Assembly (NCBI GenBank): GCA_920105625.2
Contig: OV050030.1
Coordinates: 184,082,315-184,146,314, forward strand
Length of the DNA: 64,000 nt
Origin: Clusia tigrina
Taxonomy: Eukaryota > Arthropoda > Insecta > Diptera > Clusiidae
Direction: 5' to 3'
Both the position numbers and the translations under genes were made by a program. Position 1 is the stretch's first letter, and each line of letters starts with the position of its first letter. Shown piece after piece: positions 21,134-31,060 of the stretch. The notes under the pieces were generated by a model. It worked only from the letters and a program-made list of their open reading frames with translations. It searched no databases and was not told the origin of the DNA.

Positions 21134-22329
21134 AGTAAAGAAGTCTGAAGTCGGTTAGACCGACTACGAAATACCCTTGTGCGTGCAAGTTCAACAATGG
21201 GGATATTTTCTTCATAAATCATCATTAACGCATACTAACGGTAATTTTTGACAGGGTACCTTGAAATGAAAATATTGTATAGGTCGTAAGTTATACTAAT
21301 ATGTGAATATTGGGCGTGGCTGTAGAAATAACACGCCCATTTTTTTTGTGGCGTTTAATGTTAGTACCCGCAACACTCCTGTGAAATTTCGTAGATAAAT
21401 CTTTAATAGGAACCTAGTAATGATTTTTGGTTAATTGTGGGCGTGGCAGTAGCAATAATCTGCCCATACAAAAATATTGTATAGGTCGTAAGTTATAATA
21501 ATATGTCAATTGTGGGCGTGGCTGGAAAAATAACACGCCCATTTTTTGTGTGGTGTTTACTGTTATTTCCCGCAATTTTCCTGCAAAATTTCGTTGATAA
21601 ATCTTTAATAGGAACCTAGTAATGATTTTTGGCTAATTGTGGGCGTGGCAGTTGTATTATGATCTCCATATTCTGCATACACACTATTATGGACCCCATG
21701 GATATTTCTGCCAATTTTTATTCCGCTGGAATCAATACGAGCATAGGTAGGCCACTTTTAATTTTAGACCCGAAAGTTCCTTATATCAAAAGAGGGCGTG
21801 TCTTTTCCCTGATCAGCCCCATTTATTGCAGATAGCTTTATAATGTCCACTTGTTCCTTTAAGTAAAATTTCGTTCGTAAATCTCCTCCAGAACTTAAGT
21901 TATTAATATTTGTTAATAGTGGGCGTGGCACTTAATATATACCGCCCACTTTCTGCATAGTGTTTAGTAGGAACCACATCTCCATAACTGCCACATTGCG
22001 ACACGATTCCATCAATCGGACCGAAGTTATAGGCATTTTAAAAAGGGTGAAAAAAGTTCCTTATATGGGAGGTAGGCGTGGTCTTTGTCCAAATCGGCCC
22101 ATATAGCAATCTGGTTCTGTATCTTTTTCCAGACTATACTTTTGCAAAATTTCATTAAGATAGCTCTAACGAAGCTAGTCATTAAGATAGCTCTAAGATA
22201 GCTCTGATCATATCTGTATATATACGAGTATGTCCATACCTACCACGCCTCCTTCTCGAAATTGCAACACCTCTCAAAAGCACAAAGCTAGTATACCCTA
22301 TTTACCTTTTTTAAAGGTAAAGGGTATAA
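21134..22329. mobile_element. Non-coding element in gag (right copy, shortened)
   Basis: Flanked by AAACG at 21129-21133 and 22330-22334. It lacks 284 bp of the left copy, and both breakpoints fall in the internal GGGCGTGGC-bearing repeats, with joints around AATATTGTATAGG. This looks like repeat-mediated loss. Ends carry the hairpins described for 5581-7060. Confidence 0.85.
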
Positions 22330-22334
22330 AAACG

Positions 22335-22705
22335 CTCGGTCGCCAGAAGTAAAACTCTTAATGAAAGCAGGTAACTTTACTAATCTCAACATTGTATTTA
22401 CAAAGTTCATCGATCTAAATGCCGACACTGATAATACAGTGAGTATAAACTCAATTAACAGAGGGGGATACAATCAAAGATACAGAGGTAGAAGAGGATA
22501 TAATAATAGAAGTAGAGGTGGTTATTACAACCAAAACTATTCTAACTCAGGTTACAACAATATCAACAATCAAAATCGTAACCGAAACTATAGACCCCAA
22601 ATAATTACCAAAATAATACTAGATACCATAAAATTGGCAGACAAGCGAGTAGTATCCGAAAAATTGAAGCCATTCCGGCAAACAAGAATGCTCCCCATTA
22701 AATGA
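22335..22705 (+). pseudogene. Errantivirus gag C-terminal Arg/Gly/Asn-rich tail (right copy)
   Basis: The frame resumes SPEVKLLMKAGNF immediately after the target duplication, showing that gag was intact before the insertion. The open part 22361-22705 includes GRRGYNNRSRGGYYNQNY, a probable RNA-binding tail. Confidence 0.82.
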
Positions 22706-23253
22706 CTTTCAAAATACTCACAATATTCATGAAGGTATTATCTCAACAGTAGGCTGTGTTGCAAACACAATTTTTTTTAAAGAATTTAAAATATCTCATA
22801 ATTTTCATATCGTAAATAATGCCTTTCCTACACTTTGCGATGGCATTATAGGACTTGATTTTATAAAAAAAAAATAATTGTGTTTTCATTACTATTGGCA
22901 TGAAACAAATTATTTTATAATTAGATCAAATCTTTTACGACCTTTTGCTCATTTACAAATTTTAGACACACCATTCGCTCCCCGCAAGAGCCGAAGTGAT
23001 AAAGAGAGTATTTATAGCCTCTACAGAAAATGAATTATTAATCCCAACACAGGAGATAGCTAATGGTGTCTTTGTTGAAAATACTATTGTTAACAAAAAT
23101 AACACTTTTGTTCGCATCGATAACAGTACAGATAAAAATGTATTAATAGAAAACATTTCTGTGGAAACTGAAAGCCTGGACTCTTATTATGTTATAAATT
23201 TTAACTGCTCAAATGACTCTCCTGAAAGACAAGAGATACTCGACAAAATATAA
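22706..23253 (+). pseudogene. Errantivirus protease and pre-RT region (right copy)
   Basis: Contains CDGIIGLDFI around 22840-22870 and the open frame 22996-23253. It is the mirror of 4648-5199. The active-site loop of the protease is not recognisable. Confidence 0.65.
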
Positions 23254-23726
23254 AAAAATTGTCCACTTCAGGCCAGAGAAAACTTTTGGAACTTTGATCG
23301 TCATTTACCGATATATTTGCAATTGAATCAGATAACATAACGTATAACAATTTCTATAGACAAACATTACGTGTCAATAATAAAATTCCAGTTTACATTA
23401 AAAACTATAGTATACTCCACAAGAATTGACGATATCGTGGACCAATTGGGTAGAGACAAATACTTTAGTTAGATCTTATGAACGAATTCCACCAAATAGA
23501 ACTAGATAAAGACGGATTAAAAATAGCCCTTAATTCGTTTCAGAGTATAATGTCGTTAGCATTCTCAGGTTTAAGTCCAAATAAAGCTTTTGTCTATATG
23601 GACGACCTTTTAATAGTCGGATGCTCTGAAGCACATATGCTTGCCAATTTAAAATCTGTTTTCGAAATTTATCGAAAAACAAACTTAAAACTCCTTCCGA
23701 AGAAATGTATTTTTTTTAAATCAGAT
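23254..23726 (+). pseudogene. Errantivirus reverse transcriptase, first part (right copy)
   Basis: The frame from 23478 has NEFHQIELDKDGL, FVYMDDLLIVG and KKCIFFKSD. RT text stops at AAATCAGAT (23718-23726), where the gypsy-A LTR begins. The reading frame continues at 28243 with GTAACATTTCTAGGGCAT, proving that gypsy-A landed in the pol gene. Confidence 0.88.
23723..23726. other. gypsy-A target-site duplication, left side
   Basis: AGAT precedes the LTR, and AGGT at 28239-28242 follows the far LTR, with one mismatch. The left-arm mirror reads ATCT at 4175-4178. Confidence 0.7.
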
Positions 23727-23955
23727 TTTAGCAAGCTTTAAAAGACTTTGTTTATTACTTTACTTTTTCTTTATTTGCGTCTTTCAACTACGACCGCCAA
23801 ACACGAACTGAATTCGTTCGTCTTCTTTAAAATCTTCGAATATGACATGATCCAATTTGTAATAGATTTTATATCAATGATCAGTTCACAATAACCTAAA
23901 GAATACATACATATGATAAGAAATGGTTATATACATTTTTACATATATTGCTACA
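23727..23955 (-). repeat. gypsy-A 3' LTR (right copy)
   Basis: 229-bp LTR with the same ends as 3946-4174. Confidence 0.93.
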
Positions 23956-24210
23956 AAACGGCCATCCTGACATTTATGCTCACCTGATCTTAACATTGTT
24001 ATTTTGGAGTTTTGTTAATATTATTTTCATCTACTATCCTATCACGACCATTGAACCATGGTTTTAAATTTGCTATCGCCCAAAATCCATTGTAAGGGGT
24101 ACGGGACTGTTGAAAACCGCCTACATCATCCAGTAAATAGCAATCGTTTCGGAAACTGTTTGCTATTCTATAGGGTCCGTTAAACTTGGGAATAAACTTT
24201 TTTGATACGC

Positions 24211-24840
24211 CTATGTGTGAATCAAAGTTAATTTCTCTTGTTTTGCTTTGGCTATTTGACGTATAGTTTCTAAATTCCTTGTAAATGCACCTTGCTCTCT
24301 TTCTATTAAATTTTCTTTGAGAGTATCTACAACTTTTCCTTTCTGTGGAACTCCGAAAAGCAAAACACTTGGGTGTTGATTAGTTGACCGATGGCACGTA
24401 TTATTCATTGTATGTTCAACTGTTTGTAAAGTTTTATCCCACTGTCCATTCTTCTTATTGTCTGACAATTTCGCTATCATTGGCCCTATTGTTCTATTCA
24501 CCCTTTCCACCTGTCCGTTTGCTTGCGGAGAAGCTGTTGCTATCTTTATGTGGTGTACGAGTATGTTATTTGCTTCTAAAAATTCTGCAAATTCATTTGA
24601 GTTAAAACAAGTTCCTCTATCGGACACTATAGGCCTGCTATATGCTCTAAAATAATCTTTTAATACCCCAATGGCTTCTTTAGACTTTGTAGTTTTTGCT
24701 GTGTATAATCTAACAAATTTTGTAAATCCGTCGATTATTGCTAGGACATGTTTTTTTGTGTTACCTGTGTCATTAATTGGTCCATAGTGATCAATTTGTA
24801 ATGTTTCGAATGGAATATTACCTTTAGGGATGTTATGCAA
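24211..24840 (-). CDS. gypsy-A integrase core, open
   Basis: A 209-codon minus-strand frame keeps the full catalytic set: Asp in LQIDHYGPIND (about residue 17), Asp in RPIVSDRGTCFNS (about residue 74), and Glu in ANGQVERVNRT (about residue 112), close to the DD35E spacing of retroviral integrases. The N-terminal zinc domain lies upstream in degraded form (about 24880-25020). This arm is intact where the left arm lost 31 bp. Confidence 0.9.
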   Translation of the reverse strand: MHNIPKGNIPFETLQIDHYGPINDTGNTKKHVLAIIDGFTKFVRLYTAKTTKSKEAIGVLKDYFRAYSRPIVSDRGTCFNSNEFAEFLEANNILVHHIKIATASPQANGQVERVNRTIGPMIAKLSDNKKNGQWDKTLQTVEHTMNNTCHRSTNQHPSVLLFGVPQKGKVVDTLKENLIEREQGAFTRNLETIRQIAKAKQEKLTLIHT

Positions 24841-25029
24841 ATAACCTTCCTGTTTACCATTTTTAGCCGAAAATGCGATAGAACTTAAACAGTTATTCTT
24901 AGGCTTTTCAGCTTATTTTGTCGAATATTGCTAAACCAATAACTTTTTGTAATTAACTCGGTCATCTTATCAATACCTACAAGTCCCATTTCATAATGGT
25001 ATTTGTACAAAACATGTTCTTCCATGGCT

Positions 25030-25629
25030 TCAAGTACGTAGAATAAGAGCAAATTGTCTTTTTTTATATTTTAACCCAATACGCATTTCATAGAAACTAT
25101 TTTCTTTCGTTTGTAAATCTTCTCGTAACTTAGTTAAATTGTTGTCTTTCCCTTGACAAATGATTAAATTATCTTCAAATGTCTTTGTTTCTACTACTAA
25201 TATATTTGTATTTCTACTCAGCGCATCAACATGTTGCATTCGTTTTCCTTCGCGGTGCTCTAAAATGTAATCGTAATTTTGAAGTTCCAAGGCCCATCTG
25301 GCGATCCTTGGATTTAATTCCTTTTTATTTAACGTCATTGTCAACGAATTACAGTAAGTAATAATTTTGAATCTCTTACCTTGTAAGTATATTCTAAACC
25401 TTTTCAGAGCAATAATTATAGCCAACGTTTCTAATTCATAACTATGATATTTTGATTCAGTTTCTGTTGTTCTTTTTGAAAAATAGAAAATTGGATGTAG
25501 TTTATTATCTTCTTTTCTTTGTAACAGAATTGCTCCAAAACCTATTGAGCTGGCATCGCAATGTAACTTAGTTTCAGCAGTTGGGTCATAGAGTGCTAAA
25601 ACTGGTGTTTCTGCTAATTTTTGCTTCAA
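25030..25629 (-). CDS. gypsy-A RNase H domain, open (right copy)
   Basis: The 199-codon minus-strand frame reads KQKLAETPVLALYDPT, KLHCDASSIGFGA, YHSYELETLAI and then ITYCNSLT. The third acidic residue seen in the left arm (ITDCNS) has become Tyr here. The frame ends after HVDALSRN text and a spacer toward integrase. Confidence 0.88.
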   Translation of the reverse strand: MKQKLAETPVLALYDPTAETKLHCDASSIGFGAILLQRKEDNKLHPIFYFSKRTTETESKYHSYELETLAIIIALKRFRIYLQGKRFKIITYCNSLTMTLNKKELNPRIARWALELQNYDYILEHREGKRMQHVDALSRNTNILVVETKTFEDNLIICQGKDNNLTKLREDLQTKENSFYEMRIGLKYKKRQFALILRT

Positions 25630-25989
25630 TAATTCAAACGTGTTTAAACAGAAATTTTTTATTTTTTTTTTTGTTGTTAAATCATGTAAAGGTTTTGCTA
25701 AAATCGAAAAATCTTTTATAAAATGTCTAAAATATGAACATACTTCTAAGAAACTTTGAACCTCTTGAACCTTTCTGGGGATTGGAATAATTGTTACATT
25801 ATTGTTATATTATTTTTATAGCCTCTGTTCCTTTTTCATCGGCCTTGATTCTACTTCTAGAAATCGTGCATCGTAAATACTTTCCCTTTGTACTTAAAAA
25901 CTTGCACTTATCAATCCTTAACTATAAATTGTTTTCTACTAATTTCTTAAAAACTTCCCTTAGTATTGTAAAATGTCCTTTGTTGCAAT

Positions 25990-26559
25990 CGTGATATCAT
26001 CCAAATATATAATGCCTTTTCCTTCCCTAATCATACCTGAAAAAATTTTGTTAACAAATCTCTGGAAAACAGACGGCGCATTTCTTAGCCCAAACGGCAT
26101 TCTTAGAAACTCAAACTAACCTAATGGCGTAATAAAAGATGTATACTTAACCGAATCTTCATCCATAAAAACGTGGAAGAAACAATTTTTCAACTCTAAT
26201 TTTGTGAAAAAGTTTCTATTCGCCAACCTGTCTAATAAGTCATCTATTAAGGGATTTGGATAGTTATCTTTTGCTGTAACTTTGTTAAGTGCCCGGTAAT
26301 CCACACACATTTTCAGTTCCCCCGTCTTTTTCCTTACCAGTACAATCGGCGATACAAATTCTGATTCACTTGGTTGTATAAAACCTTTCCCTAAATACTC
26401 ATCTATCGTTTTTTGTAACTCTGATTTTTCAGAGTATGATAACCTTCGAGGAGGACAATTAAAAGGCTTAGGATTTTCTAAACCTAGCTCCATTTTGCTC
26501 TTTATCTTTGGTTCATTTGATCGTAAAGGTTTTACATAATTTTTCAAATATTTGGTCAA
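25990..26559 (-). pseudogene. gypsy-A reverse transcriptase (right copy)
   Basis: The open part 26116-26559 starts MTKYLKNYVKPLRSNE, holds ELKMCVDYRALNKV and FFTKLELKNCF, and stops at a TAG where the left arm reads Gln. The YLDD box follows at about 26000-26012. The residue CVDYRAL agrees with the family, while the left arm has Asn, so the mutations are spread over both copies. Confidence 0.88.
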
Positions 26560-26627
26560 ATAAAATTTTGTCTTTGTAAGCTATCACATCATTAATTTTG
26601 TATAGCTCTTCATCAAAAACATCTATT

Positions 26628-26930
26628 TTAAAAATTTAATTCAATATTTTTCGGCACCATTGACCTTTGAATTAAACTTATAGGGCTTCCGTAGTCTATG
26701 AGGCATTCTGCAACCAAATTAATATTTGTTTTATCTAAAATAGTTAATATATAAGACCTTACATAATTATTCTGCTGACTGTCAACCTTCTTCTTGTTTT
26801 GGGGGCTTTCCGAAACAAAATGGTGCATAGCTCCACAACCATAGCACGAACCTGGAAGACGTTTTGTCTTCTTGCACTCAGCCGCATAATGTCATAAGCA
26901 GTTGCAATTGAAGCATCTTGATTTTGTTTT
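26628..26930 (-). pseudogene. gypsy-A zinc knuckle and protease (right copy)
   Basis: Minus-strand reading gives CYGCGAMHHFVSESP and AECLIDYGSPISLIQ, with the same D-Y-G triad as the left arm. The frame then runs into a 283-bp deletion between GAATT and AAATTTTTAAAAT, near 26635. Confidence 0.75.
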
Positions 26931-27254
26931 TAAATCCTCTGACATAGGTGCAACAACTACATTCTGCCTTGTTAGCTCAACTTTGTTAAACGCCCGTAAA
27001 ACGTCGCCTTTGTTCAAAAAACGGGAATTCCTTCAATGAGATAGTCGACCATTTCTGCTTCGTCGATTAAAATATTACTTGCCAGTATGCATTTTTCAGT
27101 GAAGTAGTCGGCGAATGGATCACCAAACTTCCATTTTCTGGCTTCCAATTTTTTCCGTAGCGCTAGTTTAGTTTCATTTTTGCCAAAAAAACATCTCCAT
27201 TTGTGACAAAAGTTGGTATGCTCTTTCAGTCACAAAGTTTGGTTTTGAATGCAA

Positions 27255-27942
27255 CTACATTCGTTCCTTTCCACGCAACTTAGTTACTAACAGCGCGCGA
27301 ACTTCATTGTCACTCATTTTGTTCACTTCTTTTATTGACTTCATTTGTGTAATCCACACTTGAAAACCTTCACCAACTTCATAGTGCGGCAGAAACTCTT
27401 TCCAAATGCCGAATGATAACTTGTTTCCATCGAAAAGATCACCTTGTGCACGCATTAGATTCTTCATCTTGGTTTCTGCGCTTACCTTATCTTTTGCCGT
27501 GATGCTTAAATATTTGCCGTCATTTGTTGCTGCATTGGTTTCTGCGATTGTCTTATCTTTTGTCGTTATGTTTAAATGTTCGCCGTTATTTGTTGCTGCA
27601 TTGGTTTAGCGTTTGTCTTGTCTTTTGCCGTTATGTTTAAATGTTCGACGAAATTTGCCAATATATTTGCATTTTTGTTTCACTAAATTTGTTTCATCAT
27701 TGGCCTTTAATTTTTTTTTCGTTTTTCACTAAATTTGTTTTTTCATTTTTCTTGTTCGACACTGTGCCGCCCGTTTTAAGTACAGTTTCATCAATCATTG
27801 GACATTTTTCTCTTAAATCTGGAACTTCAGTATTCAAGCGTACAACCAGTGCACTTTTTGTACCGTGCGAAGGTAATTTAAGTTTTTGACACCACTCTCG
27901 CTATTGTTGAATTGTGTAGTCGTCTGTACAGATTTCATTCAT
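27255..27942 (-). pseudogene. gypsy-A gag with SAP-like N-terminus
   Basis: ATG at 27942 (minus strand) gives MNEICTDDYTIQQ, a TAG, then REWCQKLKLPSHGTKSALV and VRLN. The spacing of hydrophobic residues, the G-x-K and the final RLN fit the SAP nucleic-acid-binding motif found in some retroelement Gag proteins. The imperfect coding repeats (27469-27645) and the capsid-like frame 27255-27467 follow. The TAG at 27901-27903 breaks the motif. Confidence 0.6.
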
Positions 27943-28012
27943 ATTTAGCTTTTTTTTTTAAAGAAAAAAAAATTTCTTTAGTTTTAGCGAAGCGCGATCC
28001 CACTTCTGATAT

Positions 28013-28238
28013 TTTAGCAAGCTTTGGCAAAATTAAAAGACTTTGATACTTTACTTCTTCTTTATTTGCGTCTTTCAACTACGACCGCCAAACACGAACT
28101 GAATTCGTTCTTCTTCTTTAAAATCTTCGAAAATGAGATGATCCAATTTGTAATAGATTTTATATCAATGTTCACAATAACTAAAAGAATTACATATGAA
28201 AAGAAATGGTTATATACATATTTACATATATTGCTACA
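28013..28238 (-). repeat. gypsy-A 5' LTR
   Basis: 226-bp LTR. The internal side reads, on the minus strand, GCTTGCTAAAATATCAGAAG, so the candidate primer site ATATCAGAAGTGGGATCG begins next to the LTR. I could not assign the tRNA. Confidence 0.9.
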
Positions 28239-28242
28239 AGGT

Positions 28243-28720
28243 GTAACATTTCTAGGGCATAGATACACAGATAAAGGTATCAGACGAAACTAAATATGAA
28301 AAAATAAAAAAATACCCAAGTCACAGTAATTTCTGACGAAGCGCGTCGATGGGAAGCATTCGTAAACTATTATAGGCATTTCATACCTAATTTCGCACAC
28401 CACTCAATACATATTACTCGTTTAACTAGGAAAAATGTACCATTTATTTGGTCAGACGATTGTGAAATCGCATTTAATGATCTAAAAAAATCCCTATAAC
28501 TATTTTCAGACCCTATATTTTTGGAAAGAAAATTCTGGTCAAAAGTGACCACAAACCTCTCACATATCTCTTTTCTATGAATAATCCTTCATCAAAATTA
28601 ACCAGAATCCGATTAGATCTAGAGGAGTACGATTTTCAGGTAGAATACATAAACAGGAAAGATAACTGTGGAGCAGACGCTCTATCTATAATTAATTTTG
28701 GCAAATCAAAACAATAGGAG
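28243..28720 (+). pseudogene. Errantivirus RT end and RNase H remnant
   Basis: Continuing the RT cut at 23726, the text is FLGHRYTDKGI, RRWEAFVNYYRHFIPNFA and IWSDDCEIAFNDLKKSL. RNase H-like text KPLTYLFSMNNPSSKLTR and NRKDNCGADALS then follows directly. The part that should hold the first RNase H Asp is missing, so an internal deletion of several tens of residues is likely near 28500. Confidence 0.85.
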
Positions 28721-30180
28721 ATGAAAATGCTAAAATTTTCCAAGATACAACACGTTAAAAATCAAAGAAAACGCCAATACCTAAACAACCAATCACCAAA
28801 TTGCCAACATTAACACCAAATGTGTACGAAACTATTATATTATACACAGTCGTTTGAAAAAATACCTTGCCTTAAATCTAATGATAGTGCGCATAGCTTG
28901 AATATCCAAAAAGGAAAAATAAAATATTTAAAAAGGACATTAAAAATCTAATTGTTCAAGGAAAACTTTTTCTAGAAAAATTCTTTCCTCGATTTGAAAA
29001 ATTAGTCAGCAATTTAGAACTTAATGATCTTCGAATGTCATTAAATGATGAGCTCTTTAAATATACAAGTATACACGAATTCAAGCTAATAGGAAATAAA
29101 TATCTAAAAAGTATGAAAATAGCACTAACACCAACCCTTGAAATTATTACGGATCCGAAAAAAAAAATTGAAATCCGTTCGAAATTGCATAATGATCCAA
29201 TCCTTACCGGACATTCAGGAATTAGTCGATTACGAAGCAAAATAAGAAAACTCTGTTCTTGGAAAAACTTAAATTATGACGTACGTAAATTCGTCAAAAA
29301 CTGTGAACTTTGCAAAATAAACAAGGCTGGTAAAAAGTTTAAAGAACCTATGCATAAAACACCAACACCCGAAAAACTTTTTGAGACGATTCAGATCGAC
29401 ACAATCGGCCCGTTTCCAGTATCAGTTTTAGGAAATGAATACGCAATCACAATTATGTGTGAGTTGACAAAATATCTAATAACAATTGCAATTCCAAATA
29501 AATCTGCAAAAACAGTAGCACAAGCAATGGTCGACAATTTCATTTTGAACTACGGCCCCGTTAAGGAAATACTCACAGATATGGGTAGTGAATATAAAAA
29601 TAATATTTTTCTGGAATTGTGCCAGTTATTGACTATAAAACATTCCATTTCCAATTCTTACCACCATAAAACACTTGGTATGGTCGAAAGAAGTCACAGA
29701 ACCTTTAATGAGTACATAAGATCGTATTTAGCACCCGACTAGTCTGACTGGGATGAATGGATCAAAGATTTCACGTATTGTTACAATACGACTCCCTCCT
29801 CAGTTCATGGTTATGCCCCATTTGAGCTAGTCTATGGCAAAACACTTAAGCCCTTTGATTTCACACCTGAAAAAACTGATCCAGTATACAATTTCGAAGC
29901 TTACGATAAAGAGTTGAAATTTCGACTTCAGGAAGCACACCAACGAACTTTCAAACTCGTTTATCAAGCAAAATTGATATGAAAATATTTTTACGCCACA
30001 GACTCTATAAATCAAACATTTAAATTGAAAGATGAAGTCTATTTGAGAGGTGAAGCTAGTCACAAACTAGAACATAGAGGACCTTATCAGGTAATAGAAA
30101 TGGATGAGAGGGGAAACTGTAAAATAAAAAGAGGTTCAAAAACATCTATTGTACATAAAAATCGATTAAAATTAAGTTGA
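28721..30180 (+). pseudogene. Errantivirus integrase
   Basis: From 29035 a 235-codon frame holds the zinc motif (HNDPILTGHSG, then NCELCKINK), catalytic Asp in IQIDTIGPFP, Asp in EILTDMGSEYK and Glu in LGMVERSHRTF. A TAG at 29740-29742 interrupts it, after which DWDEWIKDFTYCYN and a C-terminal part ending [11 protein letters not shown] stop with TGA at 30178-30180. Spacer 28721-29034 is poorly readable. Confidence 0.9.
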
Positions 30181-30184
30181 AAAA

Positions 30185-30642
<458 letters not shown>

Positions 30643-30677
30643 TCCTCCCGCCTGTTGAGCATATTCTCAACTTCGAA

Positions 30678-30941
30678 TTAAATGCTGTTTGCGCGAACCC
30701 GTACTCGAAGATCTGGAGCTCGTCGCCTCTTTTGCTTCGAATATCGCTGGTAAGAGATCCAGATAAGACAGATCAATGTGATGAGCAAACTGATATATCC
30801 AATGCTGCACTGATGGACTTCTCGGCTCTTAAGCGGTAGATCCATTTGCTCATTGTTTTGCAATTGTTGCACATGTTCATGTAGTACTTGAATATCGTCC
30901 GTCAGGTTGGACTGGTGTTCTAATGAGTGTGTTGCAGCCAT
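30678..30941 (-). pseudogene. BEL-B envelope C-terminal part with membrane anchor
   Basis: The 87-codon minus-strand frame begins MAATHSLEHQSNLTDD, with a heptad-like stretch, then a hydrophobic segment SIGYISLLITLICLIWI and a basic tail KQKRRRAP. This fits the stalk, transmembrane helix and cytoplasmic tail of an errantivirus/baculovirus F-type envelope. It is separated from the rest of the envelope by stops and a frameshift at 30942-31044. Confidence 0.8.
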
Positions 30942-31009
30942 TATTTAATCTGCGATCAACTCAGTTAGATTCACTTTCGATATGATTGTGCTGGTGACCT
31001 TTGAAACAT

Positions 31010-31060
31010 ATGTCCGATGTGCCATTATGGTTGTATATGGTGCATCATATGTCCGATGTG
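31010..31060. repeat. Short direct duplication (about 39 bp) in BEL-B envelope
   Basis: The stretch CATATGTCCGATGTG is repeated about 39 bp apart (near 31007-31021 and 31046-31060). The duplication introduces an early stop at 31045. Because the unit is a multiple of three it does not itself shift the frame. Confidence 0.75.

Larger units (their letters stand above)
14561..27648 (-). repeat. Right arm of giant inverted duplication
   Basis: Reverse complement of 1-14550. The match runs to 27648, which pairs with base 1, so it may extend further. Private deletions lie at 19604/19605 (956 bp, removing the LINE-A endonuclease and part of an errantivirus LTR), inside 21134-22329 (284 bp in total) and near 26635 (283 bp of gypsy-A). 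Hand alignment of 16064-16804 against 12346-13086 gives nine substitutions, six of them transversions, and seven of the nine change an amino acid. Confidence 0.97.
23727..28238 (-). mobile_element. gypsy-A, Ty3/gypsy retrotransposon (complete right copy)
   Basis: A 4512-bp element with LTRs of 229 bp (23727-23955) and 226 bp (28013-28238), on the minus strand inside errantivirus pol. It encodes Gag with an N-terminal SAP-like motif, zinc knuckles, protease, RT, RNase H and integrase, and no env. It has a 283-bp deletion in the protease-RT spacer and a private nonsense codon in RT at about 26116. Confidence 0.93.
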
